DNA from: Glandiceps talaboti
Taxonomy: Eukaryota > Hemichordata > Enteropneusta > Spengelidae
Reading direction: 5' to 3'
DNA: 64,000 nucleotides
Assembly (NCBI RefSeq): GCF_964340395.1
Contig: NC_135565.1
Coordinates: 2,464,001-2,528,000 of the forward strand
Shown here: piece by piece, positions 1-13,700 of the stretch
How positions within the stretch are numbered: the first letter of the stretch is position 1
How the letters are laid out: every line of letters begins with the position of its first letter
Position numbers and translations under genes: made by a program
The notes under the pieces: model-generated
Seen by the model: only the letters and a program-made list of their open reading frames with translations
The model's database searches: none
Told to the model about the DNA's origin: nothing

Positions 1-1073
1 CCAAGTTGTATGATATTTGATATGACTTGGTAAATAACATACAATGCAGTGTCTGACCACCAAGTTGTATAATATTTGATATGACTTGGTAAATAACATA
101 CAATGCAGTGTCTGACCACTAAGTTGTATGATATTTGATATGACTTGGTAAATAACATACAATGCAGTGTCTGACCACCAAGTTGTATGATATTTGATAT
201 GACTTGGTAAATAACATACAATACAGTGTCTGACCACCAAGTTGTATAATATTTGATATGACTTGGTAAATAACATACAATGCAGTGTCTGACCACCAAG
301 TTGTATGATATTTGATATGACTTGGTAAATAACATACAATGCAGTGTCTGACCACCAAGTTGTATGATATTTGATATGACTTGGTAAATAACATACAATA
401 CAGTGTCTGACCACCAAGTTGTATGATATTTGATATGACTTGGTAAATAACATACAATGCAGTGTCTGACCACCAAGTTGTATGATATTTGATATGACTT
501 GGTAAATAACATACAATGCAGTGTCTGACCACCAAGTTGTATTATATTTGATATGACTTGGTAAATAACATACAATGCAGTGTGTCTGACCACCAAGTTG
601 TATGATATTTGATATGACTTGGTAAATAACATACAATGCAGTGTCTGACCACTAAGTTGTATGATATTTGATATGACTTGGTAAATAACATACAATGCAG
701 TGTCTGACCACCAAGTTGTATGATATTTGATATGACTTGGTAAATAACATACAATGCAGTGTCTGACCACCAAGTTGTATGATATTTGATATGACTTGGT
801 AAATAACATACAATGCAGTGTCTGACCACCAAGTTGTATGATATTTGATAAGACTTGGTAAATAACATACAATGCAGTGTCTGACCACCAAGTTGTATGA
901 TATTTGATATGACTTGGTAAATAACATACAATGCAGTGTCTGACCACCAAGTTGTATGATATTTGATATGACTTGGTAAATAACATACAATGCAGTGTCT
1001 GACCACTAAGTTGTATGATATTTGATAAGACTTGGTAAATAACATACAATGCAGTGTCTGACCATCAAGTTGT
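1..1073. repeat. 59-bp minisatellite, about 18 copies
   Basis: The unit starts CCAAGTTGTATGATATTTGA and recurs every 59 bp from the window edge to about 1073, with a few substitutions and one 2-bp insertion near 582. It probably continues upstream. Its position before the first visible NCAPH2 exon makes it intronic. Open frames on the minus strand here exist only because the unit lacks stops; they are not genes. Confidence 0.97.
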
Positions 1074-1622
1074 ATAGCCTACTAATACCAGTTCTATTTG
1101 TGGTGTTGACTTGATGATTAAATATTATTTCCCAACCTTTTTCTTCTTTCAGCCAAGGAAAATATGAGAGACCTATTGGGTCATTTGTCACTACTCATCT
1201 AGTGACTCAGAGTGACAAACACACCTTAGGTCACGAGTGTTTTCAGGCTGAATGAAGAAAAATATTGGAGAATAACATAATTATACAATGTACCAGTGCT
1301 AGTGATATCACAGAAAAATTGGGGAAAGTAATGTCAATTTTGAACATTTTGACTCATATTTCAAAGACAGCAGAACCAGTGACATACAAATGTAGACACA
1401 CATTGTCATGACATAGATGCATGTTGTCGTGACGTAGAACAAACCGAGTATGTATTCCATATTTTTTGTCCATCTTGGCTTGTCCTTGGTTTATTGATTA
1501 TGCAACTAAATCACTGTCTCTTATTTTCACATATACACCCACATTCACACTCAAACCAGGTCACATTGATCAGTTGTCATGGGCAACGTGGTATTATAAT
1601 GATTATTTACTCTTAATTTCAG
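1074..1622 (+). other. Single-copy intron sequence upstream of the first visible NCAPH2 exon
   Basis: No repeat array or recognisable gene is seen. A pyrimidine-rich stretch ending in CAG near 1151 looks like an acceptor, but the sequence after it does not resemble NCAPH2 and has no good in-frame donor. The stretch ends in the acceptor TTAATTTCAG at 1613-1622. Confidence 0.6.
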
Positions 1623-1702
1623 AATATGAACACTTCTGTCAGAACTCCATCTGCATTGCTAGGAGTTGAAGAATCAGAAAAAGCTGAAAAAATATTACTG
1701 AG
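1623..1702 (+). CDS. NCAPH2: NCAPH2 exon (first in window)
   Basis: Eighty nt between TTAATTTCAG and gtaagaac. The phase-0 reading begins NMNTSVRTPSALLGVEE and ends KILL plus two bases of a codon. It aligns with the vertebrate stretch just before the conserved C-x-GEV motif. The next exon completes the split codon as Ser. Confidence 0.85.
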
Positions 1703-4700
1703 GTAAGAACTACTTATTCTATTACTCTGCATATAAATAGTGGTCAGATTAAGATGACACTCATTATACTAGATGACTTTCACCTACTCTGCATATAAAT
1801 AGTGGTCAGATTAAGATGACACTCATTATACTAGATGACTTTGACCTACTCTGTATATAAATAGTGGTGGGATTAAGATGACACTCATTATACTAGATGA
1901 CTTTGACCTACTCTGCATATAAATAGTGGTCAGATTAAGATGACACTCATTATACTAGATGACTTTGACCTACTCTGCATATAAATAGTGGTGGGATTAA
2001 GATGACACTCATTATACTAGATGACTTTGACCTACTCTGTATATAAATAGTGGTCAGATTAAGATGACACTCATTATACTAGATGACTTTGACCTACTCT
2101 GCATATAAATAGTGGTCAGATTAAGATGACACTCTTTATACTAGATGACTTTGACCTACTCTGCATATAAATAGTGGTCAGATTAAGATGACACTCATTA
2201 TACTAGATGACTTTGACCTACTCTGTATATAAATAGTGGTCAGATTAAGATGACACTCATTATACTAGATGACTTTGACCTACTCTGGATATAAATAGTG
2301 GTCAGATTAAGATGACATTCATTATCAGGGGGTTAAAAATTCTTGTCAAAACCTACTAGACCAGGACTAGTGGAAATTGAAATCCACTAGTCCTGCTTAG
2401 AAATCTAGTGGTCCTCATTTAGTCATCTAGTTTCATATATATGAAACTAGTCTGATTACGGATGTACGATTTTAAAACCACTAGTCACTAGTCCAACAGG
2501 AAATTGCACTAGTCCAGACCACCGTAATTTTTAACCCCTGATTATACTAGTGAGATGACTTTCACTGTGTAACACACTCCCAGAGCTCAAAGAGTGCTCA
2601 AGAAAATCACATTTTACAGTGTTGCAGATTTCTTATCTCCTATTGTTGGACTATGGTATTTTTTGAAGAAAAACATTTTGAGTAACTATGAACTGAGAGT
2701 CTGTTAACAGTCATTCTCCAAACTCTCTTTTGTTCAGTTGTAAAGGTGAAGTCATTGGAAGTAGAATGGATTACTGGATGAATAGAACTCATTGGGTTTC
2801 ATTTACTGCTGCTATGTCCACCTTATCACCTCCAGAGAAGAATGATGCTAATCTCTTTGGATTAAAATGTATGAAAGGTAAGGGTCACTCTCTCTGAAAG
2901 ATTAATCTAGACTTTGGAAATGTATGAAAGGTAAGGGTCACTCTCAGTGAAAGATTAATCTGGACTTTGGATTAAAATGTATGAAAGGTAAGGGTCACTC
3001 TCAGTGAAAGATTAATCTAGACTTTGGATTAAAATGTATGAAAGGTAAGGGTCACTCTCTCTGAAAGATTAATCTAGACTTTGGATTAAAATGTATGAAA
3101 GGTAAGGGTCACTCTCTCTGAAAGATTAATCTAGACTTTGGATTAAAATGTATGAAAGGTAAGGGTCACTCTCTCTGAAAGATTAATCTAGACTTTGGAT
3201 TAAAATGTATGAAAGGTAAGGGTCACTCTCAGTGAAAGATTAATCTAGACTTTGGATTAAAATGTATGAAAGGTAAGGGTCACTCTCAGTGAAAGATTAA
3301 TCTAGACTTTGGATTAAAATGTATGAAAGGTAAGGGTCACTCTCAGTGAAAGATTAATCTAGACTTTGGATTAAAATGTATGAAAGGTAAGGGTCACTCT
3401 CAGTGAAAGATTAATCTAGACTTTGGATTAAAATGTATGAAAGGTAAGGGTCACTCTCAGTGAAAGATTAATCTAGACTTTGGATTAAAATGTATGAAAG
3501 GTAAGGGTCACTCTCAGTGAAAGATTAATCTAGACTTTGGATTAAAATGTATGAAAGGTAAGGGTCACTCTCAGTGAAAGATTAATCTAGACTGTTTGGA
3601 AGGGTCACTCTCAGTGAAAGATAGAGACACTATTCAAGTGTTTTCGTCATGGTTATCAATGATCAGCTTTCTAATGACACACTGACTTTTGACCGTGACC
3701 TTCATCTTCAGGGTCAAATAGCTACGTCTGTCTATTTTGAAATCATTAAGATGATATAAATATTGATGCTAATGTGCCTGAAATTGTCAAGGATCTACAC
3801 ATTATAGTTAAGAAATGCACAACCCTTTCAGGTGTTGTCAGTGTATCTTTTTGATTGCCTTAAAGGCCATGCCATTAGTTGTTGTCCTTTTTCAACTGAA
3901 AGCCTGCGACATAATGTACAAACTAAAGAACTTGTTGTAGTCACTTCAAGAAATACTTTTTGGGGGGTATGTCTTCCATGAAGACTTGTTATTGAAGAGA
4001 AAGGATTCCCAGTGATCTATAGTGATGGAATGGCCCTTTGTTCTCTGTATCAAAACTTATGTAAGGAATACCTAAAGTGGAACAACGACATTGATGTACA
4101 TGCAGTGTAAATAGTGGAACAACGACATTGATGTACATGTAGTGCAAATAGTGGAACAACAACATTGATGTACATGCAGTGTAAATAGTGGAACAACGAC
4201 GTTGATGTACATGTAGTGCAAATAGTGGAACAACGACGTTGATGTACATGTAGTGTAAATAGTGGAACAACAACGTTGATGTACATGTAGTGCAAATAGT
4301 AGAACAACAACGTTGATGTACATGTAGTGTAAATAGTAGAACAACAACGTTGATGTACATGTAGTGTAAATAGTGGAACAACGACGTTGATGTACATGCA
4401 GTGTAAATAGTAGAACAACAACGTTGATGTACATGTAGTGTAAATAGTAGAACAACAACGTTGATGTACATGTAGTGTAAATAGTAGAACAACAACATTG
4501 ATGTACATGTAGTGTAAATAGTGGAACAACGACATTGATGTACATGTAGTGTAAATAGTAGAACAACAACGTTGATATACATGTAGTGCAAATAGTGGAA
4601 CAACGACATTGATGTACATGTAGTGTATATAGTAGAACAACAACGTTGATGTACATGTAGTGTAAATAGTGGTACAACGACATTGATGTACATGCAGTGC

Positions 4701-7700
4701 AAATAGTGGAACAACGACGTTGATGTACATGTAGTGTAAATAGTGGAACAACGACATTGATGTACATGTAGTGCAAATAGTAGAACAACAACGTTGATGT
4801 ACATGTAGTGTAAATAGTAGAACAACAACGTTGATGTACATGTAGTGTAAATAGTAGAACAACGACATTGATGTACATGTAGTGTAAATAGTAGAACAAC
4901 GACATTGATGTACATGCAATGTAAATAGTAGAACAACGACATTGATGTACATGTAGTGTAAATAGTGGAACAACAACGTTGATGTACATGTAGTGTAAAT
5001 AGTGGAACAACGACGTTGATGTACATGCAGTGTAAATAGTAGAACAACAACGTTGATGTACATGTAGTGTAAATAGTGGAACAACGACATTGATGTACAT
5101 GTAGTGTAAATAGTAGAACAACAACATTGATGTACATGTAGTGTAAATAGTAGAACAACAACATTGATGTACATGCAGTGTAAATAGTAGAACAACGACG
5201 TTGATGTACATGTAGTGTAAATAGTGGAACAACGACGTTGATGTACATGCAGTGTAAATAGTAGAACAACAACGTTGATGTACATGTAGTGTAAATAGTG
5301 GAACAACGACATTGATGTACATGCAGTGTAAATAGTAGAACAACGACGTTGATGTACATGTAGTGTAAATAGTAGAACAACAACATTGATGTACATGTAG
5401 TGCAAATAGTAGAACAACAACGTTGATGTACATGTAGTGTAAATAGTGGTACAACGACGTTGATGTACATGTAGTGTAAATAGTGGAACAACGACGTTGA
5501 TGTACATGTAGTGTAAATAGTGGAACAACAACATTGATGTACATGCAGTGTAAATAGTAGAACAACGACGTTGATGTACATGTAGTGTAAATAGTGGAAC
5601 AACGACGTTGATGTACATGTAGTGTAAATAGTGGAACAACGACATTGATGTACATGCAGTGTAAATAGTAGAACAACGACGTTGATGTACATGTAGTGTA
5701 AATAGTAGAACAACAACATTGATGTACATGTAGTGCAAATAGTAGAACAACAACGTTGATGTACATGTAGTGTAAATAGTAGAACAACGACGTTGATGTA
5801 CATGTAGTGTAAATAGTGGAACAACAACGACATTGATGTACATGTAGTGTAAATAGTGGAACAACAACGTTGATGTACATGTAGTGCAAATAGTGGAACA
5901 ACAACGTTGATGTACATGCAGTGTAAATAGTAGAACAACGACGTTGATGTACATGTAGTGTAAATAGTGGAACAACAACGTTGATATACATGTAGTGCAA
6001 ATAGTGGAACAACGACGTTGATGTACATGTAGTGTAAATAGTGGAACAACGACATTGATGTACATGTAGTGTAAATAGTAGAACAACAACGTTGATGTAC
6101 ATGTAGTGTAAATAGTGGAACAACAACATTGATGTACATGTAGTGTAAATAGTAGAACAACGACGTTGATGTACATGTAGTGCAAATAGTGGAACAACAA
6201 CGTTGATGTACATGTAGTGCAAATAGTGGAACAACAACGTTGATGTACATGTAGTGTAAATAGTGGAACAACAATGTTGATGTACATGTAGTGTAAATAG
6301 TAGAACAGCGACGTTGATGTACATGTAGTGTAAATAGTAGAACAACAACGTTGATGTACATGTAGTGTAAATAGTAGAACAGCGACGTTGATGTACATGT
6401 AGTGTAAATAGTAGAACAACGACATTGATGTACATGTAGTGTAAATAGTAGAACAACAACGTTGATGTACATGTAGTGCAAATAGTGGAACAACAACGTT
6501 GATGTACATGCAGTGTAAATAGTAGAACAACGACGTTGATGTACATGTAGTGTAAATAGTAGAACAACGACATTGATGTACATGCAGTGTAAATAGTAGA
6601 ACAACGACGTTGATGTACATGTAGTGTAAATAGTGGTACAACAACGTTGATGTACATGTAGTGTAAATAGTGGTACAACAACGTTGATGTACATGTAGTG
6701 TAAATAGTTGAACAACAACGTTGATGTACATGTAGTGCAAATAGTGGAACAACAACGTTGATGTACATGTAGTGCAAATAGTGGAACAACGACGTTGATG
6801 TACATGCAGTGTAAATAGTAGAACAACGACGTTGATGTACATGTAGTGTAAATAGTAGAACAACGACGTTGATGTACATGTAGTGTAAATAGTAGAACAA
6901 CAACGACATTGATGTACATGTAGTGTAAATAGTGGAACAACGACGTTGATGTACATGTAGTGCAAATAGTGGAACAACAACGTTGATGTACATGCAGTGT
7001 AAATAGTAGAACAACGACGTTGATGTACATGTAGTGTAAATAGTGGAACAACAACGTTGATATACATGTAGTGCAAATAGTGGAACAACGACGTTGATGT
7101 ACATGTAGTGTAAATAGTGGAACAACGACGTTGATGTACATGTAGTGTAAATAGTAGAACAACAACATTGATGTACATGTAGTGTAAATAGTAGAACAAC
7201 AACGTTGATGTACATGTAGTGTAAATAGTGGAACAACAACGTTGATGTACATGTAGTGTAAATAGTGGAACAACGACGTTGATGTACATGTAGTGCAAAT
7301 AGTAGAACAACGACATTGATGTACATGTAGTGTAAATAGTGGAACAACAATGTTGATGTACATGTAGTGTAAATAGTAGAACAGCGACGTTGATGTACAT
7401 GTAGTGTAAATAGTAGAACAACGACATTGATGTACATGTAGTGTAAATAGTAGAACAACAACGTTGATGTACATGTAGTGCAAATAGTGGAACAACAACG
7501 TTGATGTACATGTAGTGTAAATAGTAGAACAACAACGTTGATGTACATGTAGTGTAAATAGTAGAACAACGACGTTGATGTACATGTAGTGTAAATAGTT
7601 GAACAACAACGTTGATGTACATGTAGTGTAAATAGTGGTACAACAACGTTGATGTACATGTAGTGTAAATAGTAGAACAACGATGTTGATGTACATGTAG

Positions 7701-10700
7701 TGTAAATAGTTGAACAACAACGTTGATGTACATGTAGTGCAAATAGTAGAACAACGACGTTGATGTACATGTAGTGTAAATAGTAGAACAACAACGTTGA
7801 TGTACATGTAGTGTAAATAGTAGAACAACAACGTTGATGTACATGCAGTGCAAATAGTAGAACAACAACGTTGATGTACATGTAGTGCAAATAGTAGAAC
7901 AACAACGTTGATGTACATGTAGTGTAAATAGTAGAACAACGACATTGATGTACATGTAGTGTAAATAGTAGAACAACAACGTTGATGTACATGTAGTGTA
8001 AATAGTGGAACAACGACATTGATGTACATGTAGTGTAAATAGTGGAACAACGACGTTGATGTACATGTAGTGTAAATAGTGGAACAACAACGTTGATGTA
8101 CATGTAGTGTAAATAGTAGAACAACAACGTTGATGTACATGTAGTGCAAATAGTGGAACAACAACGTTGATGTACATGTAGTGCAAATAGTAGAACAACA
8201 ACGTTGATGTACATGTAGTGTAAATAGTGGAACAACAACGTTGATGTACATGTAGTGTAAATAGTGGAACAACAACATTGATGTACATGTAGTGTAAATA
8301 GTGGAACAACAACGTTGATGTACATGTAGTGCAAATAGTAGAACAACAACGTTGATGTACATGCAATGTAAATAGTGGAACAACAACGTTGATGTACATG
8401 TAGTGTAAATAGTGGAACAACAACATTGATGTACATGTAGTGTAAATAGTGGAACAACGACATTGATGTACATGTAGTGTAAATAGTGGAACAACGACAT
8501 TGATGTACATGCAGTGTAAATAGAACAACGACGTTGATGTACATGCAGTGCAAATAGTGGAACAACGACATTGATGTACATGTAGTGCAAATAGTGGAAC
8601 AACGACGTTGATGTACATGCAGTGCAAATAGTGGAACAACGACATTGATGTACATGTAGTGTAAATAGTGGAACAACAACGTTGATGTACATGTAGTGTA
8701 AATAGTAGAACAGCGACGTTGATGTACATGTAGTGTAAATAGTGGAAGAACGACGTTGATGTACATGTAGTGCAAATAGTGGAACAACAACGTTGATATA
8801 CATGTAGTGTAAATAGTGGAACAACAACGTTGATATACATGTAGTGCAAATAGTGGAACAACGACGTTGATGTACATGTAGTGCAAATAGTAGAACAACG
8901 ACATTGATGTACATGTAGTGTAAATAGTGGAACAACGACGTTGATGTACATGTAGTGTAAATAGTGGAACAACAACGTTGATATACATGTAGTGTAAATA
9001 GTGGAACAACGACGTTGATGTACATGTAGTGCAAATAGTAGAACAACAACGTTGATGTACATGTAGTGTAAATAGTAGAACAACGACGTTGATGTACATG
9101 TAGTGTAAATAGTAGAACAACGACGTTGATGTACATGTAGTGTAAATAGTAGAACAACGACATTGATGTACATGTAGTGTAAATAGTGGAACAACGGCGT
9201 TGATGTACATGTAGTGTAAATAGTAGAACAACAACGTTGATGTACATGTAGTGTAAATAGTAGAACAACAACGTTGATGTACATGTAGTGTAAATAGTAG
9301 AACAACAACGTTGATGTACATGTAGTGTAAATAGTGGTACAACAACGTTGATGTACATGTAGTGTAAATAGTGGAACAACAACGTTGATGTACATGTAGT
9401 GTAAATAGTAGAACAACAACGTTGATGTACATGTAGTGTAAATAGTGGTACAACAATGTTGATGTACATGTAGTGTAAATAGTGGAACAACAACGTTGAT
9501 GTACATGTAGTGTAAATAGTGGAACAACAACGTTGATGTACATGTAGTGTAAATAGTGGAACAACAACGTTGATGTACATGTAGTGTAAATAGTGGAACA
9601 ACAACATTGATGTACATGTAGTGCAAATAGTGGAACAACGACGTTGATGTACATGTAGTGTAAATAGTAGAACAACAACGTTGATGTACATGTAGTGTAA
9701 ATAGTGGAACAACGACATTGATGTACATGTAGTGTAAATAGTGGAACAACAACGTTGATGTACATGTAGTGTAAATAGTGGAACAACAACGTTGATGTAC
9801 ATGTAGTGTAAATAGTGGAACAACGACGTTGATGTACATGTAGTGTAAATAGTGGAACAACAACGTTGATGTACATGTAGTGTAAATAGTGGAACAACAA
9901 CGTTGATGTACATGTAGTGTAAATAGTAGAACAACAACGTTGATGTACATGTAGTGTAAATAGTAGAACAACGACATTGATGTACATGTAGTGTAAATAG
10001 TGGTACAACGACGTTGATGTACATGTAGTGTAAATAGTGGAACAACGACGTTGATGTACATGTAGTGTAAATAGTGGAACAACGACGTTGATGTACATGT
10101 AGTGTAAATAGTGGAACAACGACGTTGATGTACATGTAGTGTAAATAGTGGAACAACGACGTTGATGTACATGTAGTGTAAATAGTGGAACAACAACGTT
10201 GATGTACATGTAGTGTAAATAGTAGAACAACAACGTTGATGTACATGTAGTGTAAATAGTAGAACAACAACGTTGATGTACATGTAGTGTAAATAGTAGA
10301 ACAACAACGTTGATGTACATGTAGTGTAAATAGTGGAACAACAACATTGATGTACATGTAGTGCAAATAGTGGAACAACGACGTTGATGTACATGTAGTG
10401 TAAATAGTGGAACAACGACGTTGATGTACATGTAGTGTAAATAGTGGAACAACGACGTTGATGTACATGTAGTGTAAATAGTGGAACAACGACGTTGATG
10501 TACATGTAGTGTAAATAGTGGAACAACAACGTTGATGTACATGTAGTGTAAATAGTAGAACAACAACGTTGATGTACATGTAGTGCAAATAGTGGAAGAA
10601 CGACGTTGATGTACATGTAGTGCAAATAGTGGAACAACGACATTGATGTACATGTAGTGCAAATAGTAGAACAACGACATTGATGTACATGTAGTGTAAA

Positions 10701-13700
10701 TAGTAGAACAACAACGTTGATGTACATGTAGTGTAAATAGTGGAACAACGACATTGATGTACATGTAGTGCAAATAGTGGAAGAACGACGTTGATGTACA
10801 TGTAGTGCAAATAGTGGAACAACGACATTGATGTACATGTAGTGCAAATAGTGGAACAACGACGTTGATGTACATGTAGTGCAAATAGTGGAACAACAAC
10901 GTTGATGTACATGTAGTGTAAATAGTGGTACAACGACGTTGATGTACATGTAGTGTAAATAGTGGAACAACAACGTTGATGTACATGTAGTGCAAATAGT
11001 GGTACAACGACGTTGATGTACATGTAGTGCAAATAGTGGAACAACAACGTTGATGTACATGCAGTGTAAATAGTAGAACAACAATGTTGATGTACATGTA
11101 GTGTAAATAGTGGAACAACAACGTTGATGTACATGCAGTGTAAATAGTAGAACAACAACGTTGATGTACATGTAGTGTAAATAGTGGAACAACGACGTTG
11201 ATGTACATGTAGTGTAAATAGTAGAACAACAACGTTGATGTACATGTAGTGTAAATAGTAGAACAACAACGTTGATGTACATGTTGATGTACATGTAGTG
11301 TAAATAGTGGAACAACAACGTTGATGTACATGCAGTGTAAATAGTAGAACAACAACGTTGATGTACATGTAGTGTAAATAGTGGAACAACGACATTGATG
11401 TACATGCAGTGTAAATAGTAGAACAACAACGTTGATGTACATGTAGTGTAAATAGTGGAACAACGACATTGATGTACATGCAGTGTAAATAGTAGAACAA
11501 CAACGTTGATGTACATGTAGTGTAAATAGTGGAACAACGACGTTGATGTACATGTAGTGTAAATAGTGGTACAACGACGTTGATGTACATGTAGTGTAAA
11601 TAGTAGCCCTCTAAAAAACTTAGTGTACACTGTTGTAATTTTTCTGAAATTAGTGCAAATAGTTTTTCCAAATAACAGTGCCAAAACTATTTTACATTCT
11701 ACTGTCAGAAGAAAATTCATACATGATTTCCATCATGACTCCAGAGATTCTTTGGAGTACATTGTACATTAACCATTGGCTTTTGAAACTTGTGAAGTGA
11801 TTTGAATTGACATGCACATGAAGGAATGATTGACTTATTGTTTCAGAACCTAATGAGATGGGAGTAGACAAAGACATGAATGGAAATGAAGAAAATATTG
11901 ATGCAGGAATGCCTTTAGCAGATATGGATGATGGTGAGTGTTTTTCTGGGCCATAGTTAGTAATTTTAAGGACTTTCAAGTCTAGTTTTATTGGGCCATA
12001 GTTTTTTAAACTACAATGCCACTGGCACTTTTTTACAGCTGAATCATCGAGGGATCGCCGAACGACTGTGCTTATCATACACATTTTATGTTCCCTAAGA
12101 ACAATTTAGATAGATAAGAAACAGGCTTCCCACAGACCACTCAATACAAATATAAACAACATCATTCGACCCCTACTGATACACAGACACATACACATTG
12201 TCCTTGGAACAAACAAGCTATTGAAAGTCATCACATTGCAGGATTAGATTTTGACACATACAAGTGTATTGATTCAAAGTTGCAAGTGACCTCCATGCTT
12301 ACAGCACACTGACTCTCACATTGAAAGACGTAAATTCATATAATTTTCAATAATACTATCGATTGCGTTGACTCATCCCATTTGAAGGAAGTAGGTACAT
12401 TGTGATAACTGTGGTCTTCACATTATTTTATGTAAATTTCACCAGTGGGATCTGTAAGTAGGGTTTCAAAGATATTGGCACTTCGGGAAATCAAAACAGT
12501 TCTCTGTACCATAACAAAGCGTCATTGCATTACTGTTTCAACTACCATGTATTTCCTCCGCCAACTTTGACAGATGAAGAGTCTGTGTTACAAAAAACTG
12601 TTCTGGATTTGTACATTGTACATGTTGATTTTGAAGTTCTGGTTTTGGTCTTAGTTTTAAACTGTCGGGAGTGTCTCATAATTCTTGCTGAATCATCGAT
12701 GGTTTTAGCCTACGTATTACCTATTAGCTTGGTATTAGTGACTGTAACTGAACTTGAAGTGTGTCCGATCCTGCATGTAGTTAGTATCTGTTACGTACGA
12801 TTAACGTGTTGCTTCATGCTTGACAGTATGCCGCAACATCAAACTTAGGGACCGTGTCATTTTAAAACTGACGCACAAGAAACGTAATTTCTTCGTTTTC
12901 GTTTTATTCGCACGTTTCCATAATTTATACACAGTTGATTTTGACTGTCGCACCACGACAGTGATGAACACGTTATAGCGGCTTTCACAGTCACACATGT
13001 TTCGACTATCACTTGAAAACATCTACAAATCTGTTTGGAATTACTAAACTGCTGCTGAATAATTATTTCACATGTTTCAGGCGATCGAACTTTTTGGTTT
13101 TCGCGTTAATAGAAGGATTGAATCAACATCAGTCGAACGATCAACTTGTTGTTAGTACTGAAAAAACGTTCGCAATACCACGCTATCTATGACAATTTAG
13201 TCGAAGTTTAGAGGTCACGTCAAACGTGACATCTCATCATCGTAATTTTCACCCAAACGTGGCCTAACTTAGAACCTTAGGAGCATTTTAGCGATGCCCT
13301 CTCCATAGTCTATTCAACTCAATTATCGTGAATGTCCTATACAATGTAAGTGTTGCCACTACGATTGAACGATCGGCTTGTACCATGGCACCTTTGGTAA
13401 TTTTCGTTGACAAGGTCACATGCCGTTACGTACGTAGTATAGAGTGCAGTGTTGTTGTTTATATTTGCGTACGTTGGACCTCATCGTGTCTAAACAGCCT
13501 ACCCGTCTAGAATTTGGCATAAGGTAATCCTCAAAGCTAGAGTTGCAGGTACAAGAAAACAAACAATGTCTGCAATATTACATGTACAGTGTAACCCCTT
13601 GCTTTGGCAGTCGGTTTACGTGTATCATCCAAGTCGGAAGAAATTGGTTGACGTGTGCGTCCAAGTATCATCATTTATACTATAGTCGGGATGACAAAAC

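Noticed and set aside
1151-1255. Possible extra exon after TTCTTTCAG reading QGKYERPIGSFVTTHLVTQS
   Set aside because: No similarity to the expected NCAPH2 segment, no in-frame donor that keeps phase 0 into the exon at 1623, and stops in the alternative frames.
3989-11720. Three overlapping minus-strand frames of 2500-2560 codons that look like a giant Cys/Tyr/His-rich repeat protein
   Set aside because: All three frames are open because the 37-bp unit lacks stops and shifts frame each copy. The sequence is a minisatellite inside an NCAPH2 intron on the other strand.
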